From: Ligula intestinalis
Lineage: Eukaryota; Platyhelminthes; Cestoda; Diphyllobothriidea; Diphyllobothriidae
Reading direction: 5' to 3'
Length of the DNA stretch: 64,000 nt
NCBI GenBank assembly: GCA_036362985.1
Contig: JAYGXS010000005.1
Span: 8,655,073 to 8,719,072, forward strand
Shown piece by piece: positions 13,401-25,400 of this stretch. Numbering within the stretch: position 1 is the first letter of the stretch; each line of letters opens with the position of its first letter. The notes under the pieces were generated by a model, which did not search any database, was not told where the DNA came from, and worked only from the letters and a program-made list of their open reading frames with translations. A program made the translations under genes and the position numbers.

Positions 13401-16400
13401 ATCGTCACTCCTTCAGAAGGTACAAGAAATCAAATCACAGTCAACATTCCCCAAAAATCCACAGCGCTATGTCCACAACTACTCATCTCTAACACTTGAT
13501 ACAACTCTACTCGAAGCATTATCACTGAGTCAAAAATTCTGTATACCTAGGCGAAAGGTTATTCAGTTAGAACTAGAAACCCAGTTTGAGAATCTACACA
13601 ATCAAGTTTATGACCTCAAGCCGATCTCCGCTGATAGTGTCCAGCATTTCAAATCGACACTGGTGAATTGTAGTTACCAGTACTTGAACCGGAGGCTAAT
13701 AAATCACGGAATACTGACAAAAGCACACCTAGACAAGTTAAACCAACTGAGAGCAAACAAGGAGATATTGGTTACTAAACCAGACATAGGAACAGGCGTC
13801 GTTCTAATGAACAGATTAGACTACGTTACCAAGATGCAGACCATACTATCAGATCCGACGAAATTTAAGAAGGTAGACAAAGAAAAAGATTGTATGGATG
13901 AAGTAGAGGTACACTTGACCGGCTGCTTACGAAGACTACACACGGCAGGATTTCTAAGTGACCAAGACCTCAAACATTTGCGACCAGAAGGTACGCACAC
14001 TCGCCCTTTATATGGTCTACCTAAAATCCACAAGAATGAGCTGCCAGTTCGCCCGATTTTAAACATGAGAAACTCGTCGTATCATGCAATAGTGAAGTGG
14101 TTGGCAGAGAAACTCAAGCCCATACAGCAACAGCTGGCATCACATAGCTATCAAGATACGTTCCAATTTATCGATGGCATCAAGGTCATGAACTTAAATG
14201 GCATGATGATGATCTCCCTAGACGTCTCATCCCTGTTTACAAGCGTTCCAGTAACAGAAACAGTCGACTATATCTGCGACTTCGTAGTGGAAAATCAAAT
14301 AGACGTAGGAATACCATCTGACATATTAAGGGAACTGTTACTCAAATGCATATTAAATGTGCGATTCCGTTTTGACAACTAACTATACAGACAAATAGAC
14401 GGCGTCGCTATGGGCTCGCCCCTCGGGCCTCTCTTGGCCAACGTCTTCATGGGAAAACTGGAAAAATTTCAACTCAACATGCAGATCCATGAGTTAAAAC
14501 ACTATGGCCGATATGTCGATGATATTTTCGCCATCACCTCAGCAGATACTGATGTAAATGCACTTCTACATACTGCTAATCAAGCACACCCCTCCATTAA
14601 ATTCACCTTGGAGGTAGAGACGGCAGGTTTGCTTCCTTTCTTGGATGTCCTTCTAAGTCGAAGACCTGACGGTAGCATCCACAGGAGCGTTTACCGAAAG
14701 AAAACCTGGTCCGGACAGTATGCAAACTTTTACAGTTTGTACCTATCCAACAGAAGCGTAACTTAGTCCGCTGTTTAACGCAAAGAGCCAGAAAAATCTG
14801 CTCAGCTGACACTATTGAAATAGAGCTCTCGAAACTCCAGCACGTGCTTCGAGAGAACGGATATCCGGACAGATTCATCATAAAAGAATATGATGGAGAA
14901 AGGAACAAAGCCTACCACACCCCCGGTGGAAAAGAAGACCTTATTCCTCAGAGTCCCTTTTCAAGGGGATGCAGCAAGCGAACTCTTAAGCAGACACCTC
15001 AAGCAAGCCGTAGCACAAACCTTCCCAGCAGCGAAGATTTAGGTGTTATTTTCAACCAACCCGATACTGCATGGTGAGGGTAAGGATAAGCTGCCAACTC
15101 AGACCACTTCTATGTGTATCTACTCATTTACTTGCTCCTGTGGAGCTGGTTATATCGGTTGCAGGAGTAGGCGCTTATCTTAAAGAATACGGGAACACCT
15201 CTCGGCATGGCTAGCCAAAGGCGAGACCAAAAGCATAAACAGTTCTATCCTCGCACACGTGGTTGACACCGGACATTGTGTGGACCCAAGCGAAGCCTTT
15301 AAAGTAAGTTACAAGATCCCAACAAACTACCCAAAGTCCCTGGGTCAACGGCTGCTGGCAACAGCAGAAGCAACCGCAATCCAATTGAGGAAACCAGTTT
15401 TGTGTGCATAAAAGGGTCTCATGCAAGCCCCCAACTGGGCATGGCCAACGATTACCTAACTGGTTGCACAGTTCCGCGCTCTGATTGGACCCTGCATGTA
15501 AAGAAAGACAAACAATCGATTTTTAAATTTTAACCTCCTTTGTAACTGTTTGGCCTGATCAGAAGTTACTGAAAGCGTTCGCTCGCCAAAATTGTGTTCT
15601 GATATAGTAACGCCGATCTGTCTTTGTTTCGGAATGTGTATTCTAAGGCGCAGAGGTTTTTTTACAGCAACAAGTAAAGTCAACATGCAGAGTGCTGTTC
15701 ACTTGAAGGAAATAAGGAAGTTTTTTGGAAAAATATGAGCTTATGATTTGGAGATAGCGGTCGTCTTTCGAGCATATCTGCATAACGTGAATAACCACAA
15801 CACTTAATTGTACAGCTTACCATAATCGGATTTAGCTGACCATATTTTTAAAAGGATTATAAGTGAGAAACAATTTTTCAATACCTCAAAGCGCAATAGA
15901 ATTGACTTTACGACCACACAGCGTCCATCCAAGACCTTGTACTTCTTTCCTGTTTTTTAAGAACGATTATTCAACACGAAAGCAACGTGAATCATTACGA
16001 GACGTAGAAAAATGCGCATCAGTTCAATAACCACTTAAAGGCAGGAACTCGGGAAGTAGATTTCAGACTTTGAAAGAAAAGCTCGCAAAATTCGGTGTTT
16101 ACCCGAATGAAACCTTTTTGGCTAATCTGGCGACCATGCACATAACTTGCAACGCAGTCAGTGGATAACTGTTTTGTCTAAATTCTTGTTGGCTAGCGAA
16201 TTAATTTCGGCGTATATAACGTTCACTGTAGAATCGACTGAGTGAACTTAGTTGTGAAGATCTTTGTATTCCGCCCGCTTGTGTGGTGTTTGAAGCCCGG
16301 AAACACACACGCTGCCTTTTTCAAGCTGCATCCTCCTCTCCTCCCTGGGGTCTTATTTCTGCTGCCGGACACCTTGAAGCATCTACATCGGACAGGCACG

Positions 16401-19400
16401 TGAATCACAACACGAAGTGTATACACAAAAAAGGCAACAGCAACATTTTTATCATCACTCATTTTCACACGGATTGCCAAAGTAGTATATGTAAAAGTGC
16501 AGGAGAGACGGGGGAGGACGAAAATGCAGTTACTCCAGATTACTGCTGTCATTTCAGCCAGCTGCCTTTTAAGGGTAAGCAGTCCACTGTTAGGCGTCCC
16601 TGGCCTCAAGGCCTTGCATTCCCTTCCTTTTCTCCCTCGCCTTCTCTCTCTCTCTCCATTTTTCAAGAGGTACACTCGGAGAGCGACAACATCAGCCACC
16701 TTACTGCCAATCAGACCAGAAAATAGGGGGCTACGGTTGGCCTGCCTAGGGCCCTGAGAGCAATTAAGTAGTGATATAATGCCTGGCCATAATCGCCAGT
16801 CAACCGCGCGGTTGCCAAGAAGCGCATACGCACATTCACGATGTACTATCGCTGAGAGCGAGTTACTTTGAGTTTGCCGGCTGTAGCAGCAGCAACAGCA
16901 GCTATCTTGTTGAATGGAAGGATGTCAGAAGCGCCTGAAGAGGAAATCTTAAATTAGACTGTAGCAGCTGTTCCAGTACTTTCATTCTCTGGCGTCCCGG
17001 TCCCGCCAGGGTAAGACCTAGCAGTTGTTTCAGTATTCCCTTTCTGACAGCAGCTACACCAGTGGCCCCTCTTCCCTGCATCCCCTGACTAGTGGTTCCA
17101 GGAGTCGACCTCAGGCTATTCGGTCACGTGGGCAGGCAACGCACATCTTGCGTGCTTCAACCAGCCTGCCTTGTCACCCCTAGTCTGCCTTGTGTTTGTG
17201 TCCCCCTGACTGCCCCCTTTGACCTGACCAATCACCCTCATTAATCCCTACACCCCAGCATGTTCTCCTACGAAAACGGTGGTTATAAGGTTTTATGGGT
17301 AGGGAATTAGGATACGCAGTGGACTTTACTTTACTTTAATAAATGCTAAATGCGTTTTCATTTTACCGTATTTAGAAGTGTTGGTGATTTATATCTGTGC
17401 ATTTTCCTAATCTGTATTATCGTTTAAATTTTTGCGGAAAAAACCCGATTATTAAATTGCAGGTTTATTTAATTTCCCGAAAAATTGAAACGGTGGTTAG
17501 GAGGCCGTCTACTTCAACTTACCTGAGGTCCAACTAGCAATTTCTGGAGTAAGACTAGTAAAGTCCACGCACACCCTCAATTAACATGCGGAACAGCTTA
17601 ATTCCAGCGGCCGTGGGAAGCAACTTCGACTACGTTTTTCATTTTATACTTCTAGAAATTTCCTTCGCTGCCTATCCTATTTCCCCAGCCCCCAAATCTC
17701 TATAACCACCATTTTCGCAGGAAAAAAATTCTGGGACTGGGGCTTTATATGTGGGCCTACATAAGCTACTTTTGCCTTTTATTGTATTGAGAAATGTTGT
17801 TCATTTTAAAAGTGTAGGCTTTCCTAATCCACATTACTCTTTAACGTATTGCAGAAAAACCCAAATATCAAATTGCAGGTTTCTCAAAATTCTTGAATAA
17901 TAGAAATGGCGGTTAGTAGGTTGCCTTCTTCAACTTACCGTTATAGAGTTAAATTAGTATAATCCGTGGCGCGAGGCGCGGCGTAAACATTTAATTTACA
18001 TGCGGAACAACTTACTCTCAGCGGCTGTGGAAGACAATCCCGAATGCTTTGTTTCACTTAACACTTACTCCTAAAAATTGCCTTCGCTGCTTATCCTATT
18101 TCCCCACCCCCCAAAGCTCTGTAACCACCGTTTTTGTAGGAAAAATATGCTGAGACTAAGGATTTATAAGGGGGACTACATAAAACACTTTTCCGACCAA
18201 TCATACACCTAACACGTAGTTTCGCGTACTGATACGAACAATGACAAGTGGCTTCACAACCTTTCGCTTCTCACACGTTCCCAGACGGTCGCAGTGTTCG
18301 CACATCAGCAAACACTCAATCCACGGCAACTTTTTTATGGACCTAATAAATCGCTCCCAATATCCGACTACCTTCTTCCATCAAACGGATCGCTCTTAGT
18401 GTTTGGGGCTATAGAAGATCACTGATCCTTTACCGCAACAAGGCAATGACTGAAGAGGCAGTCACCTGACCTCGGGGAGTTGTTTGTCAGATATTTTGGT
18501 TTATCTCTTGACGAAAAGAGTATTTTGAGAAGAAGAGGAATTTAAGAACACCGGAATAATCAAATTATTAAGCCTGAGCTTTCAGGCTCCTGCTGGAGCC
18601 CATCGTCAGAGTATAGAAAAGCAGCAACAAATGAGGTGGCTAGTCCTGGCGTGTGCACAGAACAATCAAATTTGAATGGGCAGAAAATCAATCATTGTGG
18701 GGTTTCGCTGTCGACTCGCTACTGTAGGCTTGTCAGTATGTGTTAGTGGGCGAGATCGGCGTGGTCGATGGGAATATTTACTAAAATAAAATTATCAACG
18801 AAACCCTGGATGGTTACTGTGAAAACTTAGAAGTTGTGTTGTGTTCGTCGCCTTTCAGAAAAACACCGTCTCGAATTCACCATTGGCTGTTCTCTTTATG
18901 AGGACATCAAGGAAAGGCAGCTGCTACTCTTTATTCTTCGTCCCGTGTAAATTGTATGCCAGGAAATATTCCATTGAGCAAGTCATAGAAGTTTCGCAGC
19001 ATATTTCTCTTGATGATGACAAACGTGTCGTCGACGTAGCGGCGCCAGAAGACAGGTTCATGTTGGGCAAAGGCGATGTTTTCTAGTTCCTGTAGAACCA
19101 GTTCTGCCACGAAGCCAGAGATCGGGGAGCCCATTGGAGTTCCTTTGATCTGTTTGTACGTTTTTCCAGCAGAGGTAAAGTAAGTTTTCTGGCAGAATTC
19201 GAATAACCTCATGAGGTGTTCAATTTTTAGTGGGCTTTGGGCCTCATCATATGCCTCTTAAAGTCTCTTCCGTAAGATATTGTGCGCCAGTTTTGGCGGT
19301 CTGGATGTTAACAATGAAGTCACATCGAACGAGACCATGATTTCGTCTGATTTAATCGTCTGATCTCGGAGGTCTTTGAGGAATCGAGAAGCTGATTGAA

Positions 19401-22400
19401 CTGAGGTAATCGAGTTGCCTTGGAGGAAATTAAGTTTTTGTACATCCACTTTGCCAAATTATAGGTTGGGCTGTCTTTAAGGGCAACGATTGGCCGAAGT
19501 GGGAAATTCGGTTTGTGGATTTTTGGTAGTCCATAAAATCGCGCCAGAACTGTATCCGTTAAGTTCATTTGGCGCCACTCATTCATAGTGATCACATCAT
19601 TGCGCCGATATTCTCTGAGAAATTTAGTCAATCGGTTGGATAATGCCTTGGCTTGCGAATTTGGTGTTGGTTGGTAAAATGCTCTGTCGTTAAGACGAGT
19701 CTTAGCTTTTTCGTTATAATCTTGCTGGTTCATCACGACAGTCGACCGTCCCTTATCAGCAGGTAAGACGATAATACTATCATCTTTCTTCAGTTACCTC
19801 AAGGCTTTTGACTCACTTTGCGAGATGAAGCTGGCTGGTTTATGAGCCATAAGCAAGGAGGTCCCACGTTGTCGTATTGAATGTTAAGTGTCGTCAGTTG
19901 CCTCCGTTCTCACCAACATCGCTTCCACTGTAGCAATGAAGTCAATGGGGTCGGCATCTGCAGTATTAAAACAGGCTTCGTGCTGTAGCACGTGTAATTG
20001 CTGCTCTGTTAATTGTTTCGACGAAAAATTGTGGACTAAGTCAGAATTCGCAGTGTCCGCAGGTTTCAATTCATTCAGCTTTCTCTCCAAAATATCCCTT
20101 TTCTTGGCCTGCCGGATTCATGTTTAAGCTGAGATCGTTTTTCCAAGATTCTCGGCAATAAAATCTCCGAAGATATGGAGAAACTCTCTTTTATCCTCCT
20201 CAATCTTTGCCTTGTACTTGCTTATGCGTCGGTGGCAGTCATCAGTGGATAGAAAGCTGAATAAATTGAAACCCGCGGACACTACGAATTCTGACTTAGT
20301 CCAAAATGTTTCATTAAAACAATAAACAGAGCAGCAACTACACGTGCTACAGCACGAAGCCTGTTTTAATGCTGCAGATGCCGACCCACTTGACTTAATT
20401 GCTACATTGGAAGCGCCAAAAATGGCATACAATATCTTACGGAAGAGACTTTAAGAGGCATATGATGAGGCCCAAAGCCCACTAAAAATTGAACACCTCA
20501 TGAGATTATTCGAATTCTGCCAGAAAACTTACTTTACCTCTGCTGGAAAAACGTACGAACAGATCAAAGGAACTCCAATGGGCTCCCCGATCTCTGGCTT
20601 CGTGGCAGAACTGGTTCTACAGGAACTAGAAAACATCGCCTTCGCCCAACATGAACCTGTCTTCTGGCGCCGCTACGTCGACGACACGTTTGTCATCATC
20701 AAGAGAAATATGCTGCAAAACTTCTATGACTTGCTCAATGGAATATTTCCTGACATACAATTTACACGAGACGAAGAAAAAAGAGTAGCAGCTGCCCTTC
20801 CTTGATGTCCTCGTCAAGAGAACAGCCAATGGTGGATTCGAGACGACGGTTTACAGGAAGGCGACGAACACAACACAACTTCTAAGTTTTCATAGTAATC
20901 ATCCAGTCGCTCACAAACGGAGCTGTGTAAAAACACTCTTCAAACAGATCCAGACCCACCACAGTTAACCAGAGGAAAAGGCACGTGAGGCCAGATATCT
21001 CCGTGACCAGTTCATGCGGAACGGTTATCTAAAAGCATTTATAAACCGATGCCTACGCGTTCGGCCCCGGAGGACCCAAACAGAAGAACCATCGAAGATA
21101 TGGCACGCTCTGTCATATATAAAAGACGTCTCAGAAGCGACTGAGCGCATTGCTGCGGGACTAGGTGTTGGAATTGCACACAGACCCAAAGCTACAATGC
21201 GCAGCAAAGTGATGAAAATATAAGACCGGCTTACGCAGAATGAACAATCTGGTGTGGTATATCGCATCGCATGCGTAAACTGTCCCTGTAATTATACAGG
21301 CCAAACGGAACGCATGCTCGGATCGCGTATACGTGAACACAAACAGGCCATGCGACTAGGCGACGAATCATCACAAGTTGCAACTGAAACCTACGAAACA
21401 GGCCATGAGTTCAACTTCGCTGCCGTCAAGGTACTTGCCAACGCGGGAAACAAGACGAGCAGAGAATTTATCGAAGCCTGGTCCACGGATGAGAATTCGG
21501 TCAACACATGTGTCGAATTGGCGCCAGCGTACAGGGCCTTTCGATATTGCAAACGATCACATCCAGATGCCCACCATAATCAATTGGCCCAACATCCTCC
21601 ATAATCATCCCATTTTAGATACTGACGTGGCCATTTGGCGCCCAAGTCTACATAATCCCTCTCTTCTCATCCTCTTTCCCTTCTCCTATGATTTTTTTAA
21701 TTGCCAATCCCTCCCACTATAACTAGTACTTGTTTTGTTGACGATTCTATTTCTAAGTTTCGCAAATATTCCCATGGTTAATATTAGAAGTCAGTTTATG
21801 GCAAACAATTTTTTCCAGCAACTCTTCATCAGACCACACATTTGCAAGGAAAATTAACGCTGTACATAACAATTAAAGTTTGAATAGGTAGAAAAATCAA
21901 TAACTATATAACACGGGCGCTGATTGGCCAACGCGGACTACGTCAGTTTGCGCATGTAGGCCATGTCAGCGTGTTGGTTGAGGGATTGTCGCTTGTTGGT
22001 AGGGGCGAAATCCTATCGTCATCTGATGTCGGTCTAGGCCATGGAAGTGACAGAGCTTGTGTCAGAGTCTTCTGACAACACAGCACTGGATTTGCTAGCC
22101 TTATAGCTACTGCTTCGGCTGTTGCAAGCATCCGTTGGCGTAGGCCTTTGGAAAAATTAGATGGTGTCCCGTAGACAACCTGAAAGACTTCGTTAGTATC
22201 GACTCGATGGTTCGTATCGACTAGATGTGCGAGAATAGCACTCGCAGGTCGGTATGTGCTCACGTACCCTCTTTTCGAGACGCGTCGTTGTACGGCCGAT
22301 GTATCCCGCTCCACAGGAGCAAGTGAAAGAGCAAATGCACATTGATGTGGCCTTCCAATGGAGTCTGTCTTGAACTCCCAATCGTAGGAGGGGAGAGTTC

Positions 22401-25400
22401 GTGAAGAGCACCCATAAGTTCGCCGCTGGGAAAGCGTTTGTAAGTGCAGTCCTCAAGCGTCGTCTGACAAGCTCGCTGGTTCCATCACCTAAGAAAAGCA
22501 GTCTTATGAACACGTCTTTCTTTTCTGCAGTTAAGGTGACAGGCTTTTTGGCGCGTTCACCAATATTTCTGAGGATGAACCTTTCCGGGTATCCATTTTC
22601 AGAAAGTGTATGCTGCAGCTGTTGGAGGTCTGCTTTGACAGTTTCAGGAGAACAGATCTGTCGTATTCCAGCTGCTATCCCCTGGACCAGATTTCGTTTT
22701 ATATTGAGGGGGACAAAATGTGGAAGTTAGTGTATTGTCCTGTCCAGGTTTTCTTTCGGAAAACCCTGCGTAGGATAGATCCATCCTCTTGACTTCGCAG
22801 AAGGACATCAAGGAACGCAATTTCATCGTCCACTTCAGTCTCAGCAGAAAACTTGAACGATGGGTGAGCACTGTTAAACTTCGTGACCAAGGCGTCAATG
22901 TTAGCGTTATAGTCTTTCAAACAGAAGATATCATCTACATATCGACCGTAGAATGCAAGGTCATTGATGGTGTCCCCTAGACTCTTTTTCTCGATCTTGC
23001 CCATAAAAACATTTGCAAGAAACGGTCCAAGTGGTGAGCCCTTCGCCACACCATCTATCTGTCTGTAAAACTGACCAGAACAGCTCGAATTAAGAGAGAT
23101 ACAGTCAGTGTTGGTCGGAGTGGGTGAAACGAGAGTGTGCGTTCAGCTGTTCAAAACACGAGTGAAGTCATTGTAGGAGGACTCGAGGTCGAAGAGCATT
23201 TGCCAAACCTGGGAGGGCGAGAGTTCATCGGAGGCTTGCATCGACTCAAACTGGTCCAGCCAAGATCGACCCTTTTTCTTGCCCTCGAAATCCGATGGCA
23301 GAAGATTCAGTCGATTGAGAGTTTCGTAGATCGTCTTCAGATCGGGTTGAAGGTCATCTGTCACCTTGACCTCCAAGCGAAGTTTGTCGATAATTGTGAT
23401 GAAGAGATGGACAGAGTCAGCATTACATTTGCCAACATTGCCCTTATCATCCTTGATGGTGAGTGGATGACCTTCCTTGATGCATTCGAAGGCGGCTGGA
23501 CAGTCCATCTTGCATTTTTTCATAAACTCCTCCACTGTGCGAAATTCTCCCTGGACCTGCTTGAAGGCCACCTGGTACTGTCCCAAGAGCCTAGAGCATG
23601 CCACCGTGTATTATTTCCCATCTACGCTGTCTTTTATGGAAGCCTTCCGTAGGTTTTGTAGAGTAGTGATGATGGCAAAGAGCTCCGCAAGGTTGTCGTA
23701 CCTTTTCCTATCACGGGAACTTTTGCATAACTTGACCTCTTCATACAGCGCAGCCATGAAAATTTGGCACTGTTATGTACAGCGTTAATTTTCCTTGCAA
23801 ATGTGTGGTCTGATGAAGAGTTGCTGAAAACAATTGTTTTTCATAAACTGACTTCTGGTTCTATTTCTCGAAATATTTCCACCCAACTTGTCGACCTTGC
23901 CTACTGGCACAGGCTAGCATAGCCCTCAGTGGCAAGTCTGCAGCACACACAATTATTCATTTTCTGCACGTTCAAAATTTTAGTTATTGTACACACGCCC
24001 TAAGTAGCTTCCACGTTTGTTACTGTTTCTCCACCTCTGACGATGAGCTCTTGTAAGAACTCGAAAGCTCAGGAAAAAATAAATTTTGTTCCAGTGATCG
24101 ACCATATATGTCCTTTACCAATAGACATTCCTGGAATACGAGTATTCTCTCGCATTCGTCACATACTGATAAGATCCACAGTAGCCAGTCAACGGCAAAA
24201 TCCCACAATTATTGATTTTCTGCCCGTTCAACTTTTGGCTGTTCTGTGCACACGCCAGGAGTAGCCACCTCATTTGTTGCTGCTTTTCCATACGCTGACG
24301 ATGGGCTCCTGCAAGAGCTTGAAAGCTCAGGCTAATGAAATGATTATTCCAGTTGTCGAAAATTCTTCTGCTCAAAAGTGTAACATCTTCCATTTCTCTG
24401 TAGAGGACGGTTACAATTACATTTGCAGATCTTCTGCTTCAGGAGAATGTCCGCTAACTGTATCACCTTCTCTTTTTCGTTTGTGAAACTCAAACAGTGC
24501 CAAGTGACCTTTTCATTTTTGATAGAGATGTGTTTACATCACATTCAAATAGCAAAATACCTCTTTCTCAATGTATGCAAGCAGGTTATAGTAAATAGTT
24601 CACTGATTTACAGGATAGAAGAAAGGTCTTTCTTGTCTACACTAATTAAATTTTTTCACAATCATAAGCATTTATTTGCCCCGAATGTTTTCGTCTTTTT
24701 CCTTCGATAGTCGGAAATCCAGAACCGAAAAGAGACTATGAAGTGGCCTCAAGACCTTTGTGAAGCGTGAATAAGAGGAAAGCGGATATTAGAACACAGT
24801 CAAATAAAAGCAATTTCAACTTTCTGGAGCACTTAACTGAAGACACAACGGATAAGACAATCTTTTAAAAATAAAATTGTTCCTAAGTTATGCTGCTTAA
24901 CTTAATTTATACCAGGCTTATCAGTAGATCAGCTTGTATCATGAGTAATGTCGATTTTTGGATAGGGTAAAGTTTACTATGAAACGGAGAAATCGTTGAG
25001 CTCAACATCAGAAAAATTATCTTCAGAGGTCATAGTAAGAAGACAATTATTTCTTTTTGAAGGAGAATGAAATATATCGCCTTCATAAAACATAGAACTT
25101 GCAAACTGTCTACTTCTCCTGAACGTCAAGAATCTTTAACCGTATTTCAAAAAGTTCCTTCTTACATCCCGATAAATATGGAATATGCCTGTTTTTTGAT
25201 CAGTGCACTGTAACAGATTATTTTCCGAAAAGCGCCCTTATAAAAACGTTTATTTGCCCACCTTGGTGTTAATGAGAAGCAGATATTTTGAAGGAACATG
25301 AAAAAGAAACAGGAATATCTTCGATCTGTCTTTTTGAATGGAATTGTTTCTACGTTTTCACACAGGACATCAAGCATGTTGAAATTTAAAGGGTTTGCAA

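Noticed and set aside
16223..16757. Overlapping open frames of 147-158 codons on both strands
   Set aside because: Low-complexity peptides, no domain, no splice or start context; overlap on opposite strands suggests chance.
23143..23604. VPS28 piece starting at a GTG as a separate short gene
   Set aside because: Clear VPS28 similarity continues upstream in the same frame across one stop to an ATG at 23757.
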